Notes under the pieces: generated by a model
The model's database searches: none
The model's input: only the letters and a program-made list of their open reading frames with translations
Told to the model about the DNA's origin: nothing
From: an uncultured Clostridia bacterium
GTDB lineage: Bacteria; Bacillota; Clostridia; Oscillospirales; Acutalibacteraceae
Reading direction: 5' to 3'
DNA length: 53,114 nucleotides
Assembly: GCA_947625785.1 (NCBI GenBank)
Contig: CANQPS010000017.1
Location: 1 to 53,114 of the forward strand
Translations under genes and position numbers: made by a program
In this document: positions 35,449 to 44,182 of the stretch, piece after piece
Numbering within the stretch: the first letter of the stretch is position 1
Layout of the letters: every line of letters begins with the position of its first letter

Positions 35449-35787
35449 TCTTTTGTATTAACTTTTGTTGCAGGATTTGTAGGATTACAATTGATGTGTA
35501 ACACATCATTGAAAAACCCACATTTTTTCAGACTGACTTTTCGTCGGTCTTGTTTCTATGCAAATAACTAAAAATGCAGTCGAGACTTTCTTCTTGACTG
35601 CATTTTTATCTTTATCTTACTTTCTTATCTTAATGATATAGTTCTTCAAAAACTACATAAATTCGCAGAAAACTGATATTGCAAGAGTGGGTTCAAAAAA
35701 ATTCGTGTTTTGTGGAACAAAATTTTTCAAAAGTTCTTGTGGGGTGTGGGTCAACGCCCCCGCACTTATAATAACTCTTTAATTAAT
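35449..35787. other. Intergenic region rich in inverted repeats
   Basis: No gene fits here. Several palindromes occur in succession: GATGTGTAACACATC (35493-35507), AGACTGAC/GTCGGTCT (about 35530-35550), the nadC terminator (35570-35607), TTTTGTGGAACAAAA (about 35713-35727) and a GC-rich GGGG...CCCC hairpin near 35741-35761. The GC-rich end (GGGGTGTGGGTCAACGCCCC) is out of character with the AT-rich surroundings and resembles short dispersed intergenic repeats I associate with Clostridia. No second copy was noticed in this window. Confidence 0.4.
35570..35607. terminator. Terminator after nadC (both directions possible)
   Basis: AAAAATGCAGTC pairs with GACTGCATTTTT around a 14-base loop. Its symmetry lets it stop transcripts from the nadBC side, and it lies upstream of the nusB promoter. 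Confidence 0.7.
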
Positions 35788-36624
35788 TTATTTTAGCAAC
35801 ATAGATATATCAAATGCCTTTACCGAATGGGTTAATGCCCCTACTGAAATTATATCTACACCTGTTTCAGCAACTGCTCTTAGTGTTTCATCTGTAATGC
35901 CACCCGATGCTTCAAGCAGAGCCTTTCCGTTAGTAATTTTTACGGCTTCTTTCATTGTTTCGATTGACATATTATCAAGCATAATAATATCTGCACCTGC
36001 TGCAAGTGCTTCTTTTAATTCATCAAGGTTTCTTGTTTCAACCTCAATATTTGTCATATGACCTATTTTTTCTCTTAATTTTGTGATAGCAGGAGTAATT
36101 CCACCTGCCGCATCGATATGATTGTCTTTAAGCATTGCAGCATCGGATAAATTGTATCTGTGATTTCTTGCACCACCTGTGACGACTGCATATTTTTGCA
36201 GAGGACGAAGCCCCGGCAAAGTTTTCCTTGTATCGGCTATGTTGGCATTTGTACCTTCTACTATCTTAGCATATTTATTTGATGCTGTTGCTATACCGCT
36301 CATATGCTGCAGTAAATTTAATGCTGTTCTTTCGCCTTTTAATAAAGCCCTCATAGAACCGCTTATTTCTGCAATAATATCACCTTTTTTAACCTTTTGA
36401 CCGTCTTTAATAAATATATCTGCTTTTATATTGCAGTCAAGCAATTCAAATACTCTTAAAGCTATATCTATACCACAAAGGATTCCTTCTGCTTTTGATA
36501 CAAATTTAGCTGTACCGATTTGTTCCTCCGGAATTAAATAATCTGTTGTTACATCAAGGTAATTTATATCTTCAAGCAAAGCTGTTTTAATTATATTATC
36601 TACATAAATTTTATTTACTATCAT
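35788..36624 (-). CDS. nadC: Quinolinate phosphoribosyltransferase
   Basis: It converts quinolinate and PRPP to nicotinate mononucleotide in NAD synthesis. It is 278 residues. N-terminal motif LEDINYLDVTTDYLIP, then KGERTALNLLQHMSGIAT near 95, DTRKTLPGLRPLQKYAV near 132, the KDNHI segment, and IMLDNMSIETMKEAV and LEASGGI toward the end. It overlaps the end of nadB by 14 bases. Confidence 0.96.
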   Translation of the reverse strand: MIVNKIYVDNIIKTALLEDINYLDVTTDYLIPEEQIGTAKFVSKAEGILCGIDIALRVFELLDCNIKADIFIKDGQKVKKGDIIAEISGSMRALLKGERTALNLLQHMSGIATASNKYAKIVEGTNANIADTRKTLPGLRPLQKYAVVTGGARNHRYNLSDAAMLKDNHIDAAGGITPAITKLREKIGHMTNIEVETRNLDELKEALAAGADIIMLDNMSIETMKEAVKITNGKALLEASGGITDETLRAVAETGVDIISVGALTHSVKAFDISMLLK

Positions 36625-38086
36625 TGTTTATAACCTCCGTCATAATTATATACGCAACCGTTGCAGCACTTCTTGCCTCTATAAAATCGCTTGTTATTTC
36701 ATATCCGCCATTTTCAAGATTATTCAATATTTCTTTAATTCTTTCAAGACTTTGGGCAGCTTTTTCAGGTTTTTTGATAACAAAATGGACATCTTGCATT
36801 ATTTTTCTAATTTCGGTTCTAATACCCTGTGGCAATTTATTTCCGCTGAGGTCCTTTGGAGCCGGAACATCAAATATAGTATCACTGTCTTTTCTTGCAC
36901 TTAATTTTCTTGTAATATCCTCTGAGGCTCTCCTTGAAAATACAAGTGCTTCTAACAACGAATTGCTTGCCAAGCGATTTGCACCGTGTACACCTGTATG
37001 AGAACATTCTCCCGCAGCATAAAGGTCTTTTACTGTTGTTTCGGCATTAAGATTTACATCTATTCCGCCCATTAAATAGTGTTGGCAAGGGAAGACAGGT
37101 ATTTTATCTTTTGTAATATCGACGCCTTCTTCAAGACATTTAGCATATATCATAGGAAATCTATTTTTTATAAATTCAGGGTCTTTATGTGTTATATCAA
37201 GATAGAATTTTTCACTATTGGTTTTTTCGCTTTCGAGCATTATAGCATTTGACACGACATCTCTTGGTGCAAGTTCTCCTCTTTCATCATATTGTTGAGC
37301 GAAACGTTCTCCGTTGCAATTTACAAGTATTGCACCTTCTCCTCTTACAGCCTCGCTGATTAAAAAGCGTTCTCTATCCTTTTCGGCGGCGAAAGCTGTT
37401 GGGTGAAACTGTATCCAACTTAAATGTTTAATATCCGAACCAAGCCTATATGCGAGAGTTATTCCATCACCCGTTGCGATTGCGGAATTTGTTGTATATT
37501 CATAAACTCTGCCAATACCGCCTGATGCTATTATACAATATTTAGCGAAGATATTTTCGTTTAAACCATCTTTATTTATAACTGATACGATGAAGCCGCC
37601 ATTTGTCTTTTTTAATTCATAAACCATAGTATTTTCACACATATCGACATTAGGACATTTTTGTACCTGTTCAAGTAATGTATCCACTATGGCTTTACCC
37701 GTAGAATCCTTATGGTGAACTATTCTATGTCGTGAATGACCTGCCTCAAGTGTCATCTGTAATTTTCCTGTTTGGTCAATGTCAAAATCTACTCCCATTT
37801 CTTTTAATCTAAGGACATCACTTGGACCTTCTGATACAAGAACCTCAATAGCCGCAAGATTATTTTTATATTTTCCTGCTATAAGAGTATCAGCTATATG
37901 TAGTTTAAAATTATCGTGACTTTGGTCAAGAACGGCTGCAATACCGCCTTGTGCAAGAGAACTATTTGACAAAGTAAATTCTCTTTTTGATAATACAAGT
38001 ACGCTTATATTATTTTTAAATTGCAAAGCCCCGTATAGACCTGCCGCACCTGCTCCTATAATAACTACATCATATTGCTTATTCAT
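36611..38086 (-). CDS. nadB: L-aspartate oxidase
   Basis: An FAD enzyme that oxidises aspartate to iminoaspartate, the precursor of quinolinate. About 491 residues. FAD-binding DVVIIGAGAAGLYGAL is at the start, SLAQGGIAAVL near 48, then GHSRHRIVHHKDSTG, ASGGIGRVY, and QHYLMGGIDVN with YAAGECSHTGVHGANRLASN. Normal order is nadA-nadB-nadC; here nadA, the quinolinate synthase, is absent from both sides. The ATG at 38086 with AGAGGTG is chosen over an extension without a ribosome-binding site. Confidence 0.95.
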   Translation of the reverse strand: MNKQYDVVIIGAGAAGLYGALQFKNNISVLVLSKREFTLSNSSLAQGGIAAVLDQSHDNFKLHIADTLIAGKYKNNLAAIEVLVSEGPSDVLRLKEMGVDFDIDQTGKLQMTLEAGHSRHRIVHHKDSTGKAIVDTLLEQVQKCPNVDMCENTMVYELKKTNGGFIVSVINKDGLNENIFAKYCIIASGGIGRVYEYTTNSAIATGDGITLAYRLGSDIKHLSWIQFHPTAFAAEKDRERFLISEAVRGEGAILVNCNGERFAQQYDERGELAPRDVVSNAIMLESEKTNSEKFYLDITHKDPEFIKNRFPMIYAKCLEEGVDITKDKIPVFPCQHYLMGGIDVNLNAETTVKDLYAAGECSHTGVHGANRLASNSLLEALVFSRRASEDITRKLSARKDSDTIFDVPAPKDLSGNKLPQGIRTEIRKIMQDVHFVIKKPEKAAQSLERIKEILNNLENGGYEITSDFIEARSAATVAYIIMTEVINNDSK

Positions 38087-38284
38087 TATTCGTACACCTC
38101 TGTATTCGGTTTGAATTTTCTTACTTATTATGATAATCAAAAAGTTACACTTATTCCATTGTACCACATATCAAAACAAAATAAAATATATATCAACTTT
38201 TTATAACAAAAAACTTATTAAAACTTTATGACTAATTTTGTATAAAATGTAGAATTTTATATTTAAAATTAATTACTTATAATA

Positions 38285-38322
38285 TTGAAAAATATCACGC
38301 AAGTTTCCTTTGCGTGATATTT
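38285..38322 (-). terminator. Terminator of the acyltransferase gene
   Basis: AAATATCACGCAA (38290-38302) pairs with TTGCGTGATATTT (38310-38322). On the minus strand it ends in TTTTTC about 45 bases after the acyltransferase stop. Confidence 0.75.
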
Positions 38323-38363
38323 ACAACTTATAAAATTAAATGTATTAATAATTTGAAGTGCTT

Positions 38364-39482
38364 TTAAATTTTGCTTATAATTTTCTTATTTAAGAATTTC
38401 ATAAAGAGGTTGACAATATAGGCAAAAACAATGCATAAAACGAATGTAATAACAAATCTTGTTCCTGCGTGATATATAATCCAGTTTTTAAAGTTTTTAC
38501 TAACAAATCCAATTGCAACTGGAAGACCTTCATAAACAAATGCGTGTGTCATATATAATTCAAAACTGATTTTACCGATAAATTGCAATGGCCCACTTTT
38601 AAGAACCTTTGAAATTACGCCACGCTCACTTCTAAAAGCAATAAGAATAAATCCCATTGGAATAATCTGTATCCAAGCAGGATAAATATTTAGGTGAATT
38701 ATATTTTTTAAAAAGAATGAAGCCAAAAATATTACAAAACTTGTGATTTCAAGAATATTGATATTAATATTTTTGATGTATTCCTGAATTTCAGGCATAT
38801 ACTCACAAATTATAATACCTAAAAATCCTTCTCCGAAAATTCTAAAATAAGGATTTACATAGCAGGGATATAAATAATCCCAATTATTCATTTTTACAAT
38901 AATACATATAGCAAGCTCAATTAAATATGCACAAGTACAAACAGATAATATTATTTTACGATACTTTTCTCTTTGCTTACCATAAAGCCCTCTTACAAAC
39001 CAATAGCCAATGAGGAAGAAAACAAATAATACAGAAATATACCACGATGGACCGTGAAACGAATAAAAAACTTTTTCAGAAGGAATAAACGCTTTAAATA
39101 GAAAAATATTGGCTAAAATATTAAAGAACCATAAAGAGCTGCCTATTGCTACTTCCTTGCCCATATCAGTATCCTTAGAAAGAAGAATATTAACCATAAC
39201 TGCTAAAATAAAAACAATCAATGTAATAGGATACAATCTTTTAAGTTTATTTTTTACATAATTTCCGAAATTTTGACCTTCTTTCCACGAATAATGAAGA
39301 AAGAATCCCGAACATATAAAAAAGAATGAGGTGCAAATAGCACCGTGACGCATAAATAATTGGTGAAATGAGTGCCAAAATGGATTTGTAGAAGAACTTA
39401 AATAACTCATATGAGAAAATAAAATTCCAATTGCACATATCCCTCTCCAGGCATTATATGTATCAATTCGTTCTTTTTTCAT
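38364..39482 (-). CDS. Acyltransferase-3 family membrane protein
   Basis: A 372-residue integral membrane protein of the acyltransferase-3 (OatA N-domain-like) family, which moves acetyl or succinyl groups onto surface glycans. About ten helices. The first carries the catalytic-type motif AWRGICAIGILFSHMSY with the conserved His, followed by FFFICSGFFLHYS. The end has ISFELYMTHAFVYE. No C-terminal SGNH domain is present, so it is of the membrane-only type. The substrate (exopolysaccharide, teichoic acid or peptidoglycan) cannot be told. It is a single-gene unit with its own promoter and terminator. Confidence 0.88.
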   Translation of the reverse strand: MKKERIDTYNAWRGICAIGILFSHMSYLSSSTNPFWHSFHQLFMRHGAICTSFFFICSGFFLHYSWKEGQNFGNYVKNKLKRLYPITLIVFILAVMVNILLSKDTDMGKEVAIGSSLWFFNILANIFLFKAFIPSEKVFYSFHGPSWYISVLFVFFLIGYWFVRGLYGKQREKYRKIILSVCTCAYLIELAICIIVKMNNWDYLYPCYVNPYFRIFGEGFLGIIICEYMPEIQEYIKNININILEITSFVIFLASFFLKNIIHLNIYPAWIQIIPMGFILIAFRSERGVISKVLKSGPLQFIGKISFELYMTHAFVYEGLPVAIGFVSKNFKNWIIYHAGTRFVITFVLCIVFAYIVNLFMKFLNKKIISKI

Positions 39483-39543
39483 TGCAGAACAACCCCTTTT
39501 TTAAAGAATTAATAATATATAATCACCCTACAAATTTGTCTAC

Positions 39544-39572
39544 ATTGTAACACAATATTGTATAAATGTCAA
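39544..39572 (-). promoter_or_regulatory. Promoter of the acyltransferase gene
   Basis: A perfect TTGACA (39567-39572) and TACAAT (39544-39549), 17 bases apart, on the minus strand, about 60 bases upstream of the start. Confidence 0.65.
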
Positions 39573-39666
39573 TTTAAGTTACCGAGAAGTATATAATACA
39601 CTTCTCAAAAATTTATTGATATTATGCAGTCTAACAATTTAGAAAACTTTTGTTTAAAGTCACCTA

Positions 39667-39695
39667 TTGACAATATTCGATTAAAGTGGTATAAG
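39667..39695 (+). promoter_or_regulatory. Promoter of the T-box/ilvA transcript
   Basis: A perfect TTGACA (39667-39672), 17-base spacer, TATAAG (39690-39695). The transcript would begin at about 39702, just before the T-box Stem I. Confidence 0.65.
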
Positions 39696-39701
39696 TAAAC
39701 T

Positions 39702-40014
39702 ATATAGATTAAATGCTTTGATATGGCGTAAGTATAATGTAACTGATATTGCAGAGATGTCATTGGTAGGTGCGAAATGACAATCAGTATTATACTTTAA
39801 TCCCCATTGAGCAGATTTGCCGAAATTTATTTTTATAATAAAAATTAAGTAAATACGTTTTCCAAGCGTTAAAGTGGAGTACATTAGCTTATGCAGATGT
39901 ATAAAGTGGCTGTATAATTTACGGCAATTAAGGTGGTACCACGGAAGAAAAATTCCTTAGTCTTTCGTCCTTATTTTCGCAGGAAAATTCAGGACAAAAG
40001 ACTTTTTTGTTGTT
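39702..40014 (+). ncRNA. T-box riboswitch leader of ilvA, probable Ile specifier
   Basis: A tRNA-sensing leader. The T-box core AAGGTGGTACCACGG is at 39930-39944. The competing terminator pairs AGTCTTTCGTCCT (39959-39971) with AGGACAAAAGACT (39991-40003), followed by TTTTTT. Stem I is visible: a GCAGAGA (AG-bulge) element near 39751, the distal stem TGTCATT/AATGACA around GGTAGGTGCGA, and the arms AAGTATAAT/ATTATACTT. The loop beneath those arms reads TTTAATCCCC, giving ATC (39800-39802) as the likely specifier, so uncharged tRNA-Ile would turn on ilvA. The specifier assignment is by eye and could shift. Confidence 0.88.
39959..40008 (+). terminator. Regulated terminator of the T-box
   Basis: A 13-bp stem followed by TTTTTT. 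It overlaps the antiterminator helix of the T-box and is the off state. Confidence 0.85.
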
Positions 40015-40054
40015 ACCGCAACTAAAAAATTTTTATTATAGGAGCGTTTTTATA

Positions 40055-41251
40055 ATGATTACTTTGGATAAAATTTATCACGCATCGTATGTTCTTAAAG
40101 ATGTTATTAGACCTACTGATATTATCAAAGCTACTAATATACAATCCGATTCTCAGCTTTATTTAAAAACGGAAAATCTTCAAGTTACAGGTTCTTTCAA
40201 AGTCAGAGGTGCTTACTACAAAATTTCTCAGCTTACACCTGAAGAAAGAGCTAATGGTGTAATTGCCTGTTCGGCAGGAAATCACGCACAAGGTGTTGCT
40301 CTTGCTGCTACTAAAAATAATATAAAAGCACTTATTTGCATACCTGATGCTGCTCCTATATCAAAAATAGAAGCTACTAAAAGTTATGGTGCTGAGGTTT
40401 GTCTTGTTGAAGGTACATATGATGATGCCCACGAAAAAGCTGTTGAACTCCAAGCTCAAAGCGGAGCTACATTTATTCACCCATTTGATGATGATATGGT
40501 TATCGCAGGTCAAGGCACTATTGGTTTGGAAATTCTTGACCAATTACCTGATGTAGATGCTGTTATTGTACCAATAGGCGGCGGTGGACTTATAAGTGGT
40601 GTTGCATTTGCTATTAAATCCTTAAATCCTAATGTTAAGGTTTATGGTGTTCAGGCGGAAGGTGCTCCTTCTATGTACAAATCCGTAAAAGATAATGAAA
40701 TTATCACTTTACCTACTGCAAAAACTATTGCAGATGGTATAGCTGTTAAAACTCCCGGCGATAATACTTTTGAAATCTGTAAAAAATATGTCGATGAAAT
40801 TATTACTGTTACAGACGACCAAATTGCGACTGCAATACTTACTCTTATGGAAAAACAAAAATTAGTTTCAGAAGGTGCGGGTGCAACAACAGTTGCTGCT
40901 GCCTTATTCGGAAATCTTCCGATTAAAGGCAAAAAAGTTGTATGTCTTATATCCGGTGGTAATATTGATGTTACAATATTATCAAGAGTTATAAACAGAG
41001 GTTTGCAGACTTCCGGCAGACTTGCCGACTTGACAATAGAATTACAGGATAGACCCGGTCAATTAAGAGGTGTTTCCAAGATAATTGCTAATCTTGGTGG
41101 TAATATTATAGCAATAAACCACGATAAGGCAGAGTTGGGCAAAGATATTAATCTTTGTTTATTAAAGTTGTCTATGGAAACGAGAAATCACGAACATATA
41201 GAAGAAATTAAAAATGCTCTTATTGAACACGGATATAAAATAATCCAATAA
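40055..41251 (+). CDS. ilvA: Threonine ammonia-lyase with ACT domain
   Basis: A PLP enzyme that deaminates threonine to 2-oxobutanoate, the entry to isoleucine. About 398 residues, the medium form. The PLP lysine is in TGSFKVRGAY near residue 50, the cofactor loop PIGGGGLISG near 180, and ISGGN near 310. The C-terminal ACT domain (IELQDRPGQLRGVSKII) may bind an allosteric amino acid. The ATG at 40055, with GGAG ten bases upstream, is chosen because the longer frame lies in the leader. The leader implies biosynthetic rather than catabolic use. ridA follows 27 bases later in the same transcript. Confidence 0.94.
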   Translation: MITLDKIYHASYVLKDVIRPTDIIKATNIQSDSQLYLKTENLQVTGSFKVRGAYYKISQLTPEERANGVIACSAGNHAQGVALAATKNNIKALICIPDAAPISKIEATKSYGAEVCLVEGTYDDAHEKAVELQAQSGATFIHPFDDDMVIAGQGTIGLEILDQLPDVDAVIVPIGGGGLISGVAFAIKSLNPNVKVYGVQAEGAPSMYKSVKDNEIITLPTAKTIADGIAVKTPGDNTFEICKKYVDEIITVTDDQIATAILTLMEKQKLVSEGAGATTVAAALFGNLPIKGKKVVCLISGGNIDVTILSRVINRGLQTSGRLADLTIELQDRPGQLRGVSKIIANLGGNIIAINHDKAELGKDINLCLLKLSMETRNHEHIEEIKNALIEHGYKIIQ

Positions 41252-41278
41252 ATATTTATATATGGAGGTATATGATAT

Positions 41279-41653
41279 ATGTTAGAAAAAATTTATACTA
41301 AAAATGCTCCTGAAGCTCTTGGCCCATATTCACAAGCCGTAAAAATTAATGGTCTTGTTTTTACATCAGGTCAAATTGCTATCAATCCGGAAACAAATAC
41401 TGTTGAAAGTGATACGATTGAAGGTCAAACTGAACAAGTTATGAAAAATCTTGGTGCTGTACTTAATGAGGCTGGTTCTTCGTTCGACAAGGCTATAAAA
41501 ACAACTTGTTTCTTATCTGATATGTCTTTCTTTGCTGCTTTCAACGAAGTTTACGGCAAATATTTTACAGGCAAACCGGCTCGTTCTTGCGTTGCTGTTA
41601 AAACTTTACCTAAAAATGTATTAGTTGAAGTTGAGGTTATCGCTGAAATTTAG
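41279..41653 (+). CDS. ridA: RidA, enamine/imine deaminase
   Basis: It hydrolyses the reactive 2-aminocrotonate or 2-aminoacrylate released by threonine/serine dehydratases, protecting PLP enzymes. It is 124 residues, the YjgF/YER057c family size. Visible features are the start KNAPEALGPYSQAVKINGL, the SGQIAINPET turn, KTTCFLSDMSFFAAFNEVY, and PARSCVAV with the active-site Arg near residue 105. It is placed directly after ilvA, the enzyme whose by-product it clears, so co-expression makes metabolic sense. Confidence 0.95.
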   Translation: MLEKIYTKNAPEALGPYSQAVKINGLVFTSGQIAINPETNTVESDTIEGQTEQVMKNLGAVLNEAGSSFDKAIKTTCFLSDMSFFAAFNEVYGKYFTGKPARSCVAVKTLPKNVLVEVEVIAEI

Positions 41654-41681
41654 GAGTTTTCATAAAATTTTAATACAAATG

Positions 41682-41724
41682 AAATCTGCTGCAATCATAT
41701 AATGATTACAGCAGATTTTTATTT
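41682..41724 (+). terminator. Terminator after ridA
   Basis: AAATCTGCTG (41682-41691) and CAGCAGATTT (41709-41718), with an inner CAATCAT/ATGATT extension, followed by TTATTT. Confidence 0.85.
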
Positions 41725-41769
41725 CTTAATACTTTATATCTTCGACCCAGAGCATTATAAATTCACATC

Positions 41770-43920
41770 TTATTGTTGTTTTTTCTTTCTTTTGGCATAT
41801 GGGAAAATCGCCATAGAGGTTGCTGAAATGGTCATCAGGATACAAATTGTAATAGGATAGGAATTTTTTGCATTTGATGTATCAGGTGCAGTATTATCAG
41901 GATTATCAGGATTATTAGGATTATCAGGAATTTCCGACTCCTCAGGTTGTAGTTCTGTAAATGTTTCTAAATTTGTTGAATCTACAACAAATCCTAAACG
42001 ATAATATCCTTCTTTAGTTGTGGCTGTTCCTGAACCTGAATAATTATTTACATATACAGGTTTATTGTCGGTTGATTCCTCCAAATAAACAGTATGAGCT
42101 CCTTTATCAAGGGTAAGATTAATCATACCGTCTGAACTAATTACATATTCGATATATTCCCCGTTATCTATACGAATGTGAACAATTTTATTCACTAATG
42201 CAGATGTATCCTCATTATTTTGAGATTTAATATCTGTAATTGGAATATTAACTTCATATGTATCAGGGGAGGAATCGTTAGCAATTTGAATTCTGTTTGC
42301 ATTAGTCGGAACAGAAAGTGGAACAGTTCCATTTTTTGTTTGTTCTAAAATATAGTTTTCTACGATTAAATCTTCGCCGCCAAGTTCGCCCATTTTTTCT
42401 GAATCTGCGAAAGCTGCAAAACTTGCTACATAATTATTAGTTGCGAGTAAAAGTTGTGTGTTCGTATCATCTCGATTTACGGCTATGCCATTATCAAGTA
42501 TTACAGAGGTAACTTTTTCGCCGGATTCACCTGCCGGGTCATAAATATAAGAGAAACCACTAATTTGTAAAAAGCTGCCGCTAACGCGTTCCCTTATCAA
42601 AAGACCAGTGTTATTATCCTGTCCGGTGGTGACAAGTCCAGCTTCAATAGCATTATAAAGCTGTGCCGGTGTAACCTTTAGTACTTCAACCATATTTCCG
42701 TGATTGAATGCGTTTAATACATCACCTTTTGTTACTGAGCCATACGGCAGAGTTGCAGAAATACCTCCTCCGTTTTCAACTGCAATTACAGGAAGATTAA
42801 GTTTTTGTTGCTCAGCAAATTTTTTTGCATATGACGCAAATGCGTCTGTTACAAAATCACCATAATTTGTTTCTACAATACGCGGTTCTGCATAATCATA
42901 ATAAATATAACCGCCCCACAAAGGCACATTATTAGTACATAATGATTTTTCTAATACAGAGCCTTGTTCTGCTTTAATATCTGTAAGGGTATCGGCAACA
43001 ATTTGCTTAGCGGTTTTTCCGCTGTCTGTCAAGGCAAAGTTCATTGCTTCATCATAACTGATAATATTTCCGGCAGCAGAAACTCCATTTTCATCAAATG
43101 TCAGGGTTACCATACCCAATGAATTAAAGCCGGTTCCTGTTTGTATGATTGGAATAGATGTTTCTGCATATGTACCATTTTCTATTGTGTGACTGTGTCC
43201 GTCAACTACGGCGGTTATTTTTGATAGTTCTTCTGTATTAAGTCCTGCCAATAATTTTTCGCTTGTGCAGTTTACAGCAGACGCATTATCACCCATATGA
43301 CATATTAATACAATAGCATCTGTTTTGTTGGTGAGTTCGGCTATCTGCTCTTTTACCGTATCCAGTTCATCAGCGAAAATAATACCTTCAAGTTGTGACG
43401 GATTGGTAGAAGTTGCTGTTGCAGTGGTTGTAAGCCCAATAAATCCAATTTTGTAGTCATTTACAGTTATAATTACATTATTTTCCAATAAAGGGCTGCC
43501 GTCCTTTGAAACATTCGCACTGAGAATAGGAAAATCAGCTAAATCTGCATTTGCTAAAAGTCGTGCAGCACCATAGTCAAACTCGTGATTTCCGGCGGTC
43601 ATTACATCATATCCTGCAACATTCATCATACGAATTACATCAGCACCTTGTGTAATTGTTGCAAATGATGCACCTTGTGTAGCATCACCTGCATCGACTA
43701 ATAGTGCATTTTCGGTAGAAGCCACAATTCCTGCAGCCTGTGCCATACCAATCGTACTTTCGCTTTCTTCAACTATTCCGTGAATGTCGTTTGTTGTGTA
43801 GATAGTTACAGTTGATTTATTCTGTTGTTCAGGTTGTTGTGGTTCAGCTGCCGAAACTTGCAGTACTATTGAACATAATAAAAATACTGTTAAAATAAAA
43901 CTGAATAATTTTTTTGACAT
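41770..43920 (-). CDS. Secreted, wall- or membrane-anchored 5'-nucleotidase
   Basis: A 716-residue extracellular phosphoesterase of the UshA/5'-nucleotidase family that salvages phosphate and nucleosides. Signal peptide ends at VSAA (residue 25). The metallophosphatase domain has YTTNDIHGIVE, VDAGDATQGAS, AGNHEFDYGA, CHMGDNA and VDGHSHT with all the expected metal ligands. The C-terminal 5'-nucleotidase domain spans about 310-545 (ENGGGISATLPYG; the adenine-stacking loop is less clear). A beta-rich unit (about 550-655), an NPDNPDN-type linker and a C-terminal helix with KRKKK follow. Before the helix is PDTSN, a possible non-canonical sortase motif. Single gene. The ATG at 43920 follows AGGAGG. 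Confidence 0.9.
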   Translation of the reverse strand: MSKKLFSFILTVFLLCSIVLQVSAAEPQQPEQQNKSTVTIYTTNDIHGIVEESESTIGMAQAAGIVASTENALLVDAGDATQGASFATITQGADVIRMMNVAGYDVMTAGNHEFDYGAARLLANADLADFPILSANVSKDGSPLLENNVIITVNDYKIGFIGLTTTATATSTNPSQLEGIIFADELDTVKEQIAELTNKTDAIVLICHMGDNASAVNCTSEKLLAGLNTEELSKITAVVDGHSHTIENGTYAETSIPIIQTGTGFNSLGMVTLTFDENGVSAAGNIISYDEAMNFALTDSGKTAKQIVADTLTDIKAEQGSVLEKSLCTNNVPLWGGYIYYDYAEPRIVETNYGDFVTDAFASYAKKFAEQQKLNLPVIAVENGGGISATLPYGSVTKGDVLNAFNHGNMVEVLKVTPAQLYNAIEAGLVTTGQDNNTGLLIRERVSGSFLQISGFSYIYDPAGESGEKVTSVILDNGIAVNRDDTNTQLLLATNNYVASFAAFADSEKMGELGGEDLIVENYILEQTKNGTVPLSVPTNANRIQIANDSSPDTYEVNIPITDIKSQNNEDTSALVNKIVHIRIDNGEYIEYVISSDGMINLTLDKGAHTVYLEESTDNKPVYVNNYSGSGTATTKEGYYRLGFVVDSTNLETFTELQPEESEIPDNPNNPDNPDNTAPDTSNAKNSYPITICILMTISATSMAIFPYAKRKKKQQ

Positions 43921-44099
43921 TATTTTTCCTCCTGTTATAATTTTTATTTTTGTTTAATTATCTGCTTTTTTAAATTCTCCCTCTCATATTATCTTTCAAG
44001 AGTGCCTTATTTCTTATGCAGCAGTTTATTTCACGAGCTGTAAATTTATTATACAATATTCACTGTTGGATTTCAATTATTTGTGTGTATGTAAAATTT

Positions 44100-44136
44100 A
44101 AGAAGGCTTACTTAATATTAAAGTAAGCCTTTTTAA
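44100..44136. terminator. Terminator of the lipoprotein gene
   Basis: AAGGCTTACTT (44104-44114) pairs with AAGTAAGCCTT (44122-44132). Flanking T and A tracts make it usable in both directions; it lies about 50 bases after the lipoprotein stop. Confidence 0.7.
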
Positions 44137-44182
44137 ATATATATTAAAAATATGATGAATAATTTAAAAATTAATTTTTCAC

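Noticed and set aside
39681-39884. A 67-codon minus-strand frame
   Set aside because: It lies entirely inside the T-box leader on the opposite strand.
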